This document shows, one piece after another, positions 46,732-56,151 of a DNA stretch of 64,000 nucleotides. The translations under genes were made by a program, and so were the position numbers. The DNA comes from Streptococcus penaeicida. GTDB taxonomy: Bacteria > Bacillota > Bacilli > Lactobacillales > Streptococcaceae. A model generated the notes under the pieces. It did not search any database. It saw only the letters and a program-made list of their open reading frames with translations, and was not told where the DNA came from. Location of the stretch: the NCBI RefSeq assembly GCF_002887775.1, contig NZ_LOCM01000032.1:1-64000 (forward strand), read 5' to 3'. Positions within the stretch are counted from its first letter, which is position 1. Each line of letters starts with the position of its first letter.

Positions 46732-48660
46732 TTAAATTTCTTTCAATAAGTTCTTAACATCTTCTTTAGTTGGAGCGTTTAATAAAGCTTGACGGAAATC
46801 TTGGTCCATCAATTTACGAGATAAGCTTTGTAAAATTTTGAGATGGATATCATCTTGATTATTTTCCGGAACGGCAATCATAAAGATCAATTTTGCAGTT
46901 TCACCGTCTAAGGATTGCCAGTCAAGACCTTTTGTTGAACGTCCAAAGGCTAAACTTGGTTTTTTGACTAGCGCAGATTTAGCATGCGGAATAGCAATTC
47001 CCATACCAATACCTGTCGTACTTTCGCCTTCTCGCGCATATATGTCGTCTTTAAAAGTCTCTAATTCAGCAACATTACCTGTATTGACCAAACGACTGGC
47101 TAAATCAGTAATGGCGCTATCCTTACTGTCATCAGCCAAATCTAAAGTAATACTTTCATCTGCTAGTAGATCCATAACATTAAGTTGTGATTGCTCAGAA
47201 TGACTGATCTTTTCTTCAGTAATATTTTCATCCACATGAGTTGCTCCAGTTACAGGACCAGCTACTTGGAGTTTCGGTTTTAAGAAACTTAACATCAGAA
47301 CTGTAACCGCGATGCCAACGATAACGGATACAAAGAACATTAAGACATTATCCACAGCACCTAGTACTGCGACAATTGGACCCCCATGGGCAACATGGTC
47401 AGTTACACCTGAAAGAATAGCAATTACACTACCAACCATTGAACCAACAACAATACTTGGAATAGTACGAAGTGGGTCCGTTGAAGCAAATGGAATAGCC
47501 CCTTCAGTAATACCAAATAAGCCCATAGCAAGTGATGCTTTACCTGCTTCACGCTCTGCCTTAGTGTAACGGTTCTTCAATAAAAGACTTGCAACCCCTA
47601 AAGCTAAAGGTGGGATACAAATAGCAACCGCAATTGGTCCCATAACAGAGTAGTTGCCATCAGCAATTAGACCTGAACCAAATAGGAAGGCTACCTTGTT
47701 GAAAGGTCCACCCATATCAAAGGCAATCATTGCCCCTAAAATCATGGCAAGGATAACCTGACTTCCACCTTGCATGCCCGCCAAGAAGTGAGTGAGTGAG
47801 GTGAAGAGCCATGCAACCGGACCCCCAATGACATAGATAAATAGGAAACCAACAATCAAGGTTGTTAAAATCGGAATGACAATAATCGGCATGATTGATT
47901 GAAGCGCCTTTGGAACCTTAACTTTTTTAATCGCTAGAGCAATAAAACCGGCAAGGAAACCGGTAATAATACCACCGATGAAACCAGCGTTAGCAGTACT
48001 ACCATATAGCGAACCATTGGCAGCAAGCATACCACCGATAAAACCAGGTACTAAACCAGGACGATCGGCAATACTTTCAGCAATAAAAGCTGATAGAATT
48101 GGAACCATTAGACCCATAGCAGCTCCACCAAGTGTTAGCATGGTTGACCACATGGTTCCTTCTGGAACTTTCAAGCCTTCTGGAGTTGGGTGACCACCTA
48201 AAGACAAAGAAACAGCGATCAGCAAACCACCTGTTACAACAAAAGGTACCATATAGGAAACACCCTTCATCAAACTACGGTATATTTTTTGTCCCAGGCT
48301 ATCTTCACCAGCTTGAGCTGATTCTTCCGAAACTTCCATGGACTGATAGCGTTCTGCTCGGCCATCAGCAATCTTTTGAATCAAGTCTTCAGGATGATGA
48401 ATCCCCTCTTGAACGCCACATTCAATCACAGGTTTTCCATTAAAGCGACTCTTATCAATTTTAGTATCCGCTGCGATAATAACGCCATCTGCTTGGGCAA
48501 TATCGCTGGCTGTTAGACGATTTTCAACCCCTATAGAACCGTGCGTCTCGACCTTGACGTCATAACCCATTTCCTTACCGGCATTTTCTAAATTTTCAGC
48601 CGCCATATAGGTATGAGCGACCCCAACCGGACAAGAAGTAATTGCAACAATCTTCTTCAT
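46732..48660 (-). CDS. PTS fructose-family EIIBCA component
   Basis: A 642-residue phosphotransferase permease. Residues 1-100 are EIIB with the phospho-Cys motif ITSCPVGVAHTYMAA. Residues 120-460 are EIIC with about 8-10 helices (GGPFNKVAFLFGSGLI, FGITEGAIPFA). Residues 490-642 are EIIA with the phospho-His in GIAIPHAK. The B-C-A order differs from the A-B-C order of FruA, so the substrate may be a fructose- or mannose-like sugar. It is transcribed away from the RpiR gene. An inverted repeat TTCCG-N6-CGGAA (48733-48748) lies between them. Confidence 0.87.
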   Translation of the reverse strand: MKKIVAITSCPVGVAHTYMAAENLENAGKEMGYDVKVETHGSIGVENRLTASDIAQADGVIIAADTKIDKSRFNGKPVIECGVQEGIHHPEDLIQKIADGRAERYQSMEVSEESAQAGEDSLGQKIYRSLMKGVSYMVPFVVTGGLLIAVSLSLGGHPTPEGLKVPEGTMWSTMLTLGGAAMGLMVPILSAFIAESIADRPGLVPGFIGGMLAANGSLYGSTANAGFIGGIITGFLAGFIALAIKKVKVPKALQSIMPIIVIPILTTLIVGFLFIYVIGGPVAWLFTSLTHFLAGMQGGSQVILAMILGAMIAFDMGGPFNKVAFLFGSGLIADGNYSVMGPIAVAICIPPLALGVASLLLKNRYTKAEREAGKASLAMGLFGITEGAIPFASTDPLRTIPSIVVGSMVGSVIAILSGVTDHVAHGGPIVAVLGAVDNVLMFFVSVIVGIAVTVLMLSFLKPKLQVAGPVTGATHVDENITEEKISHSEQSQLNVMDLLADESITLDLADDSKDSAITDLASRLVNTGNVAELETFKDDIYAREGESTTGIGMGIAIPHAKSALVKKPSLAFGRSTKGLDWQSLDGETAKLIFMIAVPENNQDDIHLKILQSLSRKLMDQDFRQALLNAPTKEDVKNLLKEI

Positions 48661-48833
48661 TTTTTCTCCTTTTTCCTCTTTTAGTCATTTTTAGTATAGC
48701 AGAGCTGCCAGTCAAACTTAAGGAAGAACAACTTCCGTTGCTCCGGAAACTTTTGCCCTAAGTGACCTATAAGAATTGATTGATTCCCCATATTGTGAAG
48801 ACTTTATTTTCACCTATACCTTTCATTAATTTA

Positions 48834-48842
48834 TGATATACT
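48834..48842 (+). promoter_or_regulatory. extended -10 promoter of the RpiR-family gene
   Basis: TGATATACT with no good -35, 31 bases before the start codon. Confidence 0.5.
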
Positions 48843-48872
48843 GAATTGGTAGTGCTTACAGGAGGATTTGAC

Positions 48873-49685
48873 ATGCGCAGAGATCATCGTTTAATTACCC
48901 AGATTGAAGACTCTTTAGAACAAATGACCGAATTAGAAAAAGAAATTGGTCGCTTTTTTATTGAAACCGAACTTGAAGACGATGATTTGACCGCTGCCAA
49001 AATCATTTCTAAATTACACATTTCTCAGGCAGCCCTCACCCGTTTTGCTAAAAAATGTGGCTTCGCTGGCTACCGCGAGTTTTCTTTCGAATATAGCAAA
49101 AGCCTGCAAGAATCAAGGGTTAGCTTTCAGCCATTCCATTTAGAACTCACTAAGCGAGTCCTCTTAGATTATGATGCTTTAGTGAATAAGACTTATGATT
49201 TAGTTAACGAAAGTAAACTGCAGGAATTAGCCAAGGCCTTTGATCAAGCTGAACGGATCTACTTCTATGGCAAAGGGTCTTCTGCCCTGGTTGCCCAAGA
49301 AATGAAATTACGTTTTATGAGGCTCGGTCTCATCTGTGACGCTTATTCTGACACCGATGGCTTCACTTGGGCCAATAGTATAGTTAACGACAATTGTCTG
49401 GTCTTTGGTTTTTCACTCTCAGGTAAAACACGCTCGGTTATCGAGGCCCTAGATAAGGCCAGTCAAAAGGGAGCTAAGACTATTCTGCTGACAACTAACA
49501 GTAACCAGCCATTCCCAAAAAACATTGAAACAATTGCCGTTGCATCCAACCATAAATTGAACTACGGCAATCGCATCACTCCACAGTTTCCACTTTTAAT
49601 CATGATGGATATCATATATGCCTACGTCTCTGCTATTGATAAAGATCAGAAAGAAGAAATTTTTAAAAATACCATTATCAAGTGA
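48873..49685 (+). CDS. RpiR-family regulator, probably NanR-like
   Basis: A 270-residue RpiR-type regulator: N-terminal helix-turn-helix (about 1-75, with HISQAALTRFAKKCGFAGYREF) and C-terminal SIS sugar-phosphate-binding domain (about 120-250, YFYGKGSSALVAQEM and VFGFSLSGKTRSVIEALDKA). I start at 48873 with an ideal AGGAGG. It is convergent with the sialic acid operon and divergent from the PTS gene, so it could control either. RpiR regulators of nan genes answer to ManNAc-6-P, which supports the former. Confidence 0.8.
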   Translation: MRRDHRLITQIEDSLEQMTELEKEIGRFFIETELEDDDLTAAKIISKLHISQAALTRFAKKCGFAGYREFSFEYSKSLQESRVSFQPFHLELTKRVLLDYDALVNKTYDLVNESKLQELAKAFDQAERIYFYGKGSSALVAQEMKLRFMRLGLICDAYSDTDGFTWANSIVNDNCLVFGFSLSGKTRSVIEALDKASQKGAKTILLTTNSNQPFPKNIETIAVASNHKLNYGNRITPQFPLLIMMDIIYAYVSAIDKDQKEEIFKNTIIK

Positions 49686-49716
49686 AAAAAGTTCTAAATC
49701 ATGTTTAGAACTTTTT
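49686..49716. terminator. bidirectional terminator between RpiR gene and nanK
   Basis: A 13-bp perfect stem AAAAAGTTCTAAA / TTTAGAACTTTTT with a five-base loop. Confidence 0.9.
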
Positions 49717-49727
49717 GTTTTGGTTTA

Positions 49728-50612
49728 TTAACTCTGTTTCTCCAAGAAGTGATAATAGGCTCCAAACATTCCTGCATTATTTTCATGGCAGGCAAAGACA
49801 ACCTTAGTTTTCTCAAAGATACTTGAGACTAGGTACTTAGAGAGTGACTTTTTAATTAAGGGTTCTAAATATTCTTTCTGACCCATAATACCTCCACCAA
49901 GTACAACACATTCCGGATTTGCAACATAACAAATATTTGCAATACCTTGGCACAAATAATCAACAAGTTGGTTGATTGCTGCTTTACATTCTTCATTACC
50001 AGTTTTAGCTTCTTCAAAAATCCGCCGTCCTGTCCAATTCTCAGTGTTATCATTAAGGCGTTTTGCAACATCCTTGATCAAGGCAGTAGTCGATGCTAAA
50101 TCCTGAAATTCTCCATCACTAAGGTGCATATAGCCCACTTCACATGCCGAAAAACTATGACCATGAAAAACTTTGGAGTCGATTAATAGGCAACCACCGA
50201 TACCAGTTCCTATTGTTAGACAAAGAGCAACGCTGGCATCTTTAGCACTGCCAGAAATAACTTCTGCTAAACCGGCACAATTGACATCATTTTCTACTTC
50301 ACAAGGAATAAGAAATTCTTGCTCTATACTCTTTTTAAATGAGATTCCTGCATAATTTGGTATCTGAGGTCCGGCATAGAAAATTTCTCCTACTTCCGGA
50401 TTCACCATTCCAGCTGTCGAAATGGCAACCCCTTTTAGCTCAACTTCATGATTAAAATGGTTGACCAAAGATATCACTTTTTCTAAGATAGCCGGACCAC
50501 CTTTTGAAGCTTCGGTTGCAATTTCTTGTTTGCTAAGAAGTTTGCCTTTGTTTGTGATGAGTCCATATTTAATAGCAGTACCACCAATATCAATGGCTAA
50601 AATATATGTCAT
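49728..50612 (-). CDS. nanK: N-acetylmannosamine kinase (ROK family)
   Basis: A 294-residue ROK kinase that phosphorylates ManNAc after sialic acid cleavage. ATP motif LAIDIGGTAIKYGLI at the N-terminus and LCLTIGTGIGGCLLID in the middle. The usual ROK zinc cluster (C-X-C-G-X2-G-C-X-E) is not present; the corresponding part reads ACEVGYMHLSDGEFQDLAST. Start at 50612; a GTG seven codons upstream overlaps nanA. Neighbours make the ManNAc role likely even though ROK sequence alone cannot fix the sugar. Confidence 0.85.
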   Translation of the reverse strand: MTYILAIDIGGTAIKYGLITNKGKLLSKQEIATEASKGGPAILEKVISLVNHFNHEVELKGVAISTAGMVNPEVGEIFYAGPQIPNYAGISFKKSIEQEFLIPCEVENDVNCAGLAEVISGSAKDASVALCLTIGTGIGGCLLIDSKVFHGHSFSACEVGYMHLSDGEFQDLASTTALIKDVAKRLNDNTENWTGRRIFEEAKTGNEECKAAINQLVDYLCQGIANICYVANPECVVLGGGIMGQKEYLEPLIKKSLSKYLVSSIFEKTKVVFACHENNAGMFGAYYHFLEKQS

Positions 50613-50619
50613 TGTTGAC

Positions 50620-51552
50620 TCACCGACCTTCACAAAATTCAGCTTTAGCTGATATAATCAGATTTGACGCTTCTTGGCAAATAGCCAGATCACTCTCAAT
50701 TAGTGGGGCAAGTGGTGACCTAACTGAACCGATATCTAAGCCTTCATTTATTCTTAGAACCTCTTTGATTACTGCGTACATATTTCCATGACCTGAAACA
50801 AGAACTGAAATAATGTCATTGATTTTACATTGTAGTTCATAAGCCTTAGCAATTTCTTTTTCAGCAATGAGCTGATTTAAGCTTAAAAACAACTCTGGCA
50901 TTACTCCATAAGTACCACCAATACCCGCTGCAGCTCCCATCATGCGTCCGCCTAAAAATTGTTCATCTGGTCCATTAAAGACAATATGATCTGCAGCTCC
51001 CAAAGAAGAAAATATTTGAATGTCTTGTACAGGCATTGACGAATTCTTAACCCCAATGACACGAGGATTTTCCAACATTGTTTGATAAAGACTAGGACTT
51101 AGTGCCGTTCCGGCTAATTGAGGGATATTATAAATAATAAAGTCAGTTTTTGGAGCTGCCTGAGAAATGGCATTCCAATAGTCAGCTACTGCATAATCTG
51201 GCAATTTGAAATAAATTGGTGGAATGGCAGCTATGGCATCAACACCTAACTCTTCAGCATGTTTTGCTAATTCAATACTATCTTTAGTGTTGTTGCAAGC
51301 CACATGATTAATAACGGTTAACTTCCCTTTAGCTACTGCCATGACGTTTTCCAAGACTATCTTCCTGTCCTCAACACTTTGGTAAATACATTCCCCAGAA
51401 GACCCATTCACATAAAGACCTTGAACTCCTTTTTCAATAAAATAACCTGTTAATGCTTGAACAGCTTTTGGATCAATATTTCCATCCTTGTCATAGCAGG
51501 CATAAAAGGCTGGAATGACTCCCTGATACTTCCTTAATTTTTTCTCTGGCAT
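50620..51552 (-). CDS. nanA: N-acetylneuraminate lyase
   Basis: A 310-residue DapA-fold aldolase splitting Neu5Ac into ManNAc and pyruvate. Family features: GVIPAFYACYDKDGNID, the GSSGE motif (YVNGSSGECIYQS), the Tyr and Schiff-base Lys region (FIIYNIPQLAGT and PRVIGVKNSSM). It lies between the DUF386 gene and nanK and is the first catabolic step of the operon. Confidence 0.92.
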   Translation of the reverse strand: MPEKKLRKYQGVIPAFYACYDKDGNIDPKAVQALTGYFIEKGVQGLYVNGSSGECIYQSVEDRKIVLENVMAVAKGKLTVINHVACNNTKDSIELAKHAEELGVDAIAAIPPIYFKLPDYAVADYWNAISQAAPKTDFIIYNIPQLAGTALSPSLYQTMLENPRVIGVKNSSMPVQDIQIFSSLGAADHIVFNGPDEQFLGGRMMGAAAGIGGTYGVMPELFLSLNQLIAEKEIAKAYELQCKINDIISVLVSGHGNMYAVIKEVLRINEGLDIGSVRSPLAPLIESDLAICQEASNLIISAKAEFCEGR

Positions 51553-51573
51553 TTTTAACTCCTATTTTTTAAA

Positions 51574-52026
51574 CTAAGACATTTTAACTTTCAGAACTTG
51601 TTTTTTAATTTCCTCAAAGCCCGTAATCGCTTGACCAGGTTGATGGTATTCATTTGGCAAGAAGATAAGAAAATAACCAGGTTCCAATTGAATATCCATA
51701 AATTTTTGACAAGTGACAAGGCCAAAATCATCTTCGATTTGATAAGGAGTCAACTCTTCTTCTGAAAATAGGCCAAATTTTAAATGTTCTTTACCATCTA
51801 ATAATAAATGGATATCAGCATAATCCTTATGGTATTCGAAGGATTGATCTTCTTTATTAGTTAACCTTGTTTCATTATAATTTAGAAAAACATCTGAATC
51901 CTTAATAATATTTTTCCCAATTTTTAAGGAAATACTATCCTGGCTTACTATATAATCAATAGCAATATCAAGATTTTCTGAAATCCCTTTATAGTCAGTA
52001 ATATGACTCAACTTATCAAATATCAA
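51574..52026 (-). CDS. nanQ: YhcH/NanQ (DUF386) sialic acid anomerase-like protein
   Basis: A 150-residue cupin-fold protein of the YhcH/EbgC/DUF386 family (EYHKDYADIHLLLDGKEHLKFGLF, then YFLIFLPNEYHQPGQAI with metal-binding His). NanQ in E. coli speeds anomer conversion of sialic acid. The location between the binding protein and nanA agrees with that role. Confidence 0.82.
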   Translation of the reverse strand: MIFDKLSHITDYKGISENLDIAIDYIVSQDSISLKIGKNIIKDSDVFLNYNETRLTNKEDQSFEYHKDYADIHLLLDGKEHLKFGLFSEEELTPYQIEDDFGLVTCQKFMDIQLEPGYFLIFLPNEYHQPGQAITGFEEIKKQVLKVKMS

Positions 52027-52040
52027 AAGCGATTATCCTT

Positions 52041-53399
52041 TCATTTGTCATTTAAGACTTTTGAGCGTTTAATCCCCTCAGAAATAGCTTTATTTCCTTT
52101 TTCAACAAAAGCATCCAATGCTTCTTTAGAAGATTTTTCACCTGTAAGAACAGCTTGGATTTCAGGGAATAAGGCATTTCTCACTTCAACATAACCTGAT
52201 GTATTATTAGAGAAATTAATAACGTACTGATCATTATTGATATAGGTTTCAAGTATTGGATTGTTTGCTTTTTCTTTCTCAACCAATGATTTACGAACTG
52301 GCATAAAATTCATACTTGCTTTAATAAGCTCTTTATTTTCTGAATAATATTTGACAAAATCTTTAGCTAGTTTTTGACGTTTGTCTCCATTTGTATTAAA
52401 GACTGCTGAACCCAAGACATAGGTAAATGATTTTGGCCCATCTACACTAGGAATATTCGCCAAACGAGCATCAAATTTATTTACAGTCCCAGCTTCCATA
52501 CTGTCTAACATGCCTTTATACAGAACGGCATTGGTAAAGCTAACAGCAACTTTTTTATTTTGGAACATGGCATTAACATCGTTACTTGTTAAAGACTCAG
52601 CTCCAGAAGTAATCATTTTCTTGTCATTGAGTTCTTTAATATACTCAAGTGCCTTCACACCCTTTTTATCATTAACATTCAATTGACCATCTTTTGCAAA
52701 GAAGCTGCTTCCGTACATTCTGAGATACATCATTGTCCATGTATCCCCCTGATTGTTTTTCGCATAGAAACCTAAAGGTGTTACTTGGCTGTCACTTTCT
52801 TTCAGCTTTGTCAAGATTGTATTGAAGTCATCCGTAGACCAGCTTGCAATTTTATCTTTATCAGCGATGTATTCTTGTAGTCCTGCTTTTTCAAACATTT
52901 CAGCATTATAAGCTAACATACCTGGATTTTGAGCGAACGGATAGAAATAGGTTTTATCTTTAATTTGAACATTGTCCCAAACTGATTTCGAAATATCAGC
53001 TTTGTTTTTTTGATCAATGACAGAATCTAGTGGAGCTAGTAACCCTTGATGTGCTAAATCTGATATGGCAAATGTTGATTCAAAGAAAACGTCAGGTAAA
53101 GTCTTGGTTTGAGTAGCAACACTTAATTTACTATCACGTTCTTCACCTGGAATAACTTGGATTTTAATTTTTTTACCTGGATGCTCTTTTTCATACAACT
53201 TAGCTGCTGTTTTGAAGAAGCTATCATAGTCAGCCCCTTTTTCATCGCCTTTATAGGTCCCTTTCCATTGCGGTGTTAACCAAACTTCAATTTCATTTTG
53301 GTTCTTTTTCTCTTTAGCTGATTCTTTGGAAGAACAAGCTGTTAGCCCTAATAGAGGGATTACTGCAAGAGTGACATAGCGTAAAAGATTCTTTTTCAT
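52041..53399 (-). CDS. Sugar ABC transporter substrate-binding lipoprotein (sialic acid type)
   Basis: A 452-residue extracellular binding protein of the carbohydrate (CUT1) class. The signal peptide ends in the lipobox LGLTACSS, with the lipidated Cys at about 22. The body is of the MalE/UgpB type (EVWLTPQWKGTYKG, MPVRKSLVEKE). With two permeases upstream and sialic acid enzymes downstream it probably binds N-acetylneuraminate, like SatA of S. pneumoniae. No ATPase gene is in the operon; a shared MsmK-type ATPase from elsewhere is expected. Confidence 0.85.
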   Translation of the reverse strand: MKKNLLRYVTLAVIPLLGLTACSSKESAKEKKNQNEIEVWLTPQWKGTYKGDEKGADYDSFFKTAAKLYEKEHPGKKIKIQVIPGEERDSKLSVATQTKTLPDVFFESTFAISDLAHQGLLAPLDSVIDQKNKADISKSVWDNVQIKDKTYFYPFAQNPGMLAYNAEMFEKAGLQEYIADKDKIASWSTDDFNTILTKLKESDSQVTPLGFYAKNNQGDTWTMMYLRMYGSSFFAKDGQLNVNDKKGVKALEYIKELNDKKMITSGAESLTSNDVNAMFQNKKVAVSFTNAVLYKGMLDSMEAGTVNKFDARLANIPSVDGPKSFTYVLGSAVFNTNGDKRQKLAKDFVKYYSENKELIKASMNFMPVRKSLVEKEKANNPILETYINNDQYVINFSNNTSGYVEVRNALFPEIQAVLTGEKSSKEALDAFVEKGNKAISEGIKRSKVLNDK

Positions 53400-53451
53400 A
53401 ATTTATCCTTTCAGAAATAAAAATTGTTGATATTTTTTGTTTTAACAAACC

Positions 53452-54285
53452 CTATTCTTTAATAGCACCGTTGGTAGCACCTTTTACAAAGAAACGTTGA
53501 AACATAAAGAAGATGACTATCATAGGAATTGCTGCAATAGCTGCACCTGCAACTTTTAATCCAATGTTAGGATTGATATCTTGTTGGAGACTTGCCACCC
53601 CAATAGTTAATGTCTTCATTTCTTTACTTCTAGCCATCAGTAATTGCCATAAATAATCATTCCAAGCAGTCACAAAGTTCAAGATAAACAAGGCTCCAAT
53701 TCCTGGCTTCACAATTGGTAACATCAGTTTACTAAAAATAGTCCATTCGCTAGCACCATCTAATTTCGCAGACTCTCTAATTGATTCTGGTATGACTTTA
53801 AAATAGGAATAAAGCATAAAAGTTCCAAAACCAGTTGCCAAGTTTGGTACTACCATTGCCTGGTAAGTATCGACCCAGTGCAATTTTTCAATAATATCAA
53901 ATAAGGGAACGATAAAGGTCTCCTTTGGAATCATTATAGATGCGATAACTAAAATAAAGAGGACTGTTTTTCCTTTGAAATGTAGTTTTGAAAAACCGTA
54001 GGCAGCTAAGGCAGAGATATAGACACTCAGTAAAGCTGTCATAAATGAGACAATAAAACTATTGAGAACCCACTTAAACGTCGGTTGTCCCTGAAAAAGT
54101 TCTTTTAGATTTCCTAAATACCATTCCTTGGGAAGAATGTCAGGAGGCATTTGGTAGATTCCAGATGACGTTTTAAAGGTATTTGTTAGTAACCAGAAGA
54201 GGGGGAGTAAAAACAAGATAGCAAGTATAAAGACAATGATATTAGTGACTAAATCAAAGCCTTCCATTTGTTTTATTTTTTTCAC
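53452..54285 (-). CDS. Sugar ABC transporter permease (second, UgpE/MalG-like)
   Basis: A 277-residue inner-membrane permease with six helices. The EAA loop is clear (ESAKLDGASEWTIFSKLMLPIVKPG). MalG-like proteins are the second subunit of CUT1 importers. It lies 11 bases after the first permease and 52 bases before the binding-protein gene. Confidence 0.88.
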   Translation of the reverse strand: MKKIKQMEGFDLVTNIIVFILAILFLLPLFWLLTNTFKTSSGIYQMPPDILPKEWYLGNLKELFQGQPTFKWVLNSFIVSFMTALLSVYISALAAYGFSKLHFKGKTVLFILVIASIMIPKETFIVPLFDIIEKLHWVDTYQAMVVPNLATGFGTFMLYSYFKVIPESIRESAKLDGASEWTIFSKLMLPIVKPGIGALFILNFVTAWNDYLWQLLMARSKEMKTLTIGVASLQQDINPNIGLKVAGAAIAAIPMIVIFFMFQRFFVKGATNGAIKE

Positions 54286-54296
54286 AAATAGCCTCC

Positions 54297-55175
54297 TTAT
54301 TGTTCTGCCTTAATAAATGCTCTTAATTGCGGAATACTTAATAGTAAAGCAATAATAAACATCAATACACCAATGGCTGCCGCTGCTCCAGTATTGTTGT
54401 AAACAAAAGCATTTTGATACAAATAATACATCATCGTAACAGAGGCATTGTTTGGTCCACCTCCAGTTAACAATTGGATAACAACAAAAATCTTCAAAAC
54501 CGCAATAATATTGATAACAACTAAATAAGCGGTAGTCGGTCTAACTAGCGGAATAATAATATGTCTAATTCTTTGCCCCCTTGTTGCGCCATCTAATTGT
54601 GCTGCTTCAAAATAATCTTGGGAAATACCAATCATTGTTGCAAGATAGAGGATGATTGCTTGTCCAACATTTCCAACGAAAGTCACAAAGACGATAATCG
54701 GCATAACCGTTTTAGTGTTTCCTAATAAATTAAGGTGGTGTACACCAATATTTTCAAAGCAGTAACTGATTAAACCATTGGATGGATTGAGTAAAAAGTT
54801 CCAAACAATACTCATAACTACCATTGATACCATTACTGGTAGGTAGTAAGCTCCTCTGATAAAAGAAACATATCGACTATTTTTATCGTAAACTGTCGTT
54901 GCTACAAACAAAGCAAAGACAATTGTCAAAATAACAATAGCAACGACAAAGAAGACGGTATTTACTATGGACTTAACAAAAACAACATCTTGAAAGAGAT
55001 TAGCAAAATTTTCAAAACCAACAAAGTAAGATTCAACGCCATAGACGGAATACAAACTCATCTTAAAACCTTTAACGACAGGATAAAGTATGAAAATCAG
55101 CATTAATAGAAGTTGCGGTCCAATAAACAAATAACCAGTATAATCTTGCTTTAGTTTCATTGAATGTTTCTGCAC
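54297..55175 (-). CDS. Sugar ABC transporter permease (first, UgpA/MalF-like)
   Basis: A 292-residue permease with six helices and the EAA loop EAAQLDGATRGQRIRHIIIPLVRPT. I use the GTG at 55175 because GAAAGGGG lies six bases upstream; an ATG at 55160 is possible. It forms the channel with the MalG-like subunit. Second gene of the nan operon, 18 bases after nanE. Confidence 0.87.
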   Translation of the reverse strand: MQKHSMKLKQDYTGYLFIGPQLLLMLIFILYPVVKGFKMSLYSVYGVESYFVGFENFANLFQDVVFVKSIVNTVFFVVAIVILTIVFALFVATTVYDKNSRYVSFIRGAYYLPVMVSMVVMSIVWNFLLNPSNGLISYCFENIGVHHLNLLGNTKTVMPIIVFVTFVGNVGQAIILYLATMIGISQDYFEAAQLDGATRGQRIRHIIIPLVRPTTAYLVVINIIAVLKIFVVIQLLTGGGPNNASVTMMYYLYQNAFVYNNTGAAAAIGVLMFIIALLLSIPQLRAFIKAEQ

Positions 55176-55193
55176 AGGCTACCCCTTTCATTT

Positions 55194-55897
55194 TTAAGCT
55201 TTCAACACATTGATAAACCGTTGGGCGATTTCTTTAGGTCTGGTAATAGCACCGCCGATGACGATGCCGGCCACGCCGATGTCATGTACCCGTTTTAGAT
55301 CCTCATGAGTGTGTATTTTTCCTTCAGCAATAACAGGGATGCCGGCCTGAGTCAGTTGATTCATCAGTTCCAAATCCGGTCCCTCTGCTTGTCGACTATA
55401 AGGCGTGTAGCCAGAAAGCGTCGTCCCGACAAAGTCCACACCTGCTTCATAGGCTGCGAGACCCTCCTCGTAAGTGCTAATATCTGCCATCAGTAGCTGC
55501 TTGGGATACTTGGCTTTGATTTCTTTGATAAATTGCTCGATTGTCTTTTGGTCATAGCGAAGCCGACGCGTGCAATCAAAGGCCAGAACAGCAATATTGA
55601 GAGCCGCCAGTTGATCTATTTCAGTCATGGTGGCCGTTATGAAAGGTTCCTGGGGGGATAATCTTTTTTTATAATGCCAATAATTGGCAAATCAGTGACC
55701 TCTTGAATCTCTTTTATATCCCTAACGGAATTAGCTCTAATCCCAACAGCTCCAGCTTCTTGCGCTGCCTTAGCCATAAGTGGCATAACCCCACCTTCTT
55801 CTGTATACAAGGGTTCACCCGGAAGGGCCTGACAAGAGACAATAATGCCATCTTTGATTTGCTTTAAAAATTCTGATTTTGTTATTTGAACCGGCAT
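55194..55897 (-). CDS. nanE: N-acetylmannosamine-6-phosphate 2-epimerase (frameshifted in this sequence)
   Basis: NanE turns ManNAc-6-P into GlcNAc-6-P. The N-terminal part ([31 protein letters not shown]) reads to KKDYPP and is then lost in a run of six G at 55652-55657. Seven bases in this run would give [20 protein letters not shown] and a 234-residue enzyme with the normal [15 protein letters not shown] and [12 protein letters not shown] motifs. A homopolymer miscount is likely, though a C7 tract can also slip in the cell. First gene of the operon; start at 55897 with AAGGAGAA. Confidence 0.85.
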
Positions 55898-55942
55898 TCT
55901 TTTCTCCTTCATTTAATAATTTCGAGAACGTTCACAGTCCTT

Positions 55943-55970
55943 ATTATAACAATCATAAAAGCGTTTTCAA
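55943..55970 (-). promoter_or_regulatory. nan operon promoter with overlapping cre
   Basis: Minus strand TTGAAA (55970-55965), 16 bases, TATAAT (55948-55943). The cre-like TGAAAACGCTTTTA (55969-55956, 13 of 14 consensus positions) covers the -35 and part of the spacer. CcpA would block initiation in rich sugar. Confidence 0.75.
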
Positions 55971-56042
55971 TACTTAGTCTCTATTTAGAAATTACTTTCA
56001 AAAAATCAGCTTTTCCCAATTCTCCTGAAAGTATTTTCAGAT

Positions 56043-56070
56043 AAAAAAAGCCAGGACATCATGTCCTAGC
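56043..56070 (-). terminator. terminator of the 2-hydroxyacid dehydrogenase gene
   Basis: Minus strand GCTAGGACA pairs with TGTCCTGGC (one mismatch), followed by TTTTTTT. Confidence 0.8.
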
Positions 56071-56151
56071 ATATTAAGCTATAGAAATTTTTCTGAGACC
56101 AATCTCATTTGAGGAGATACTATCAATTAATTGATGGACTGAGGTCTGCCC

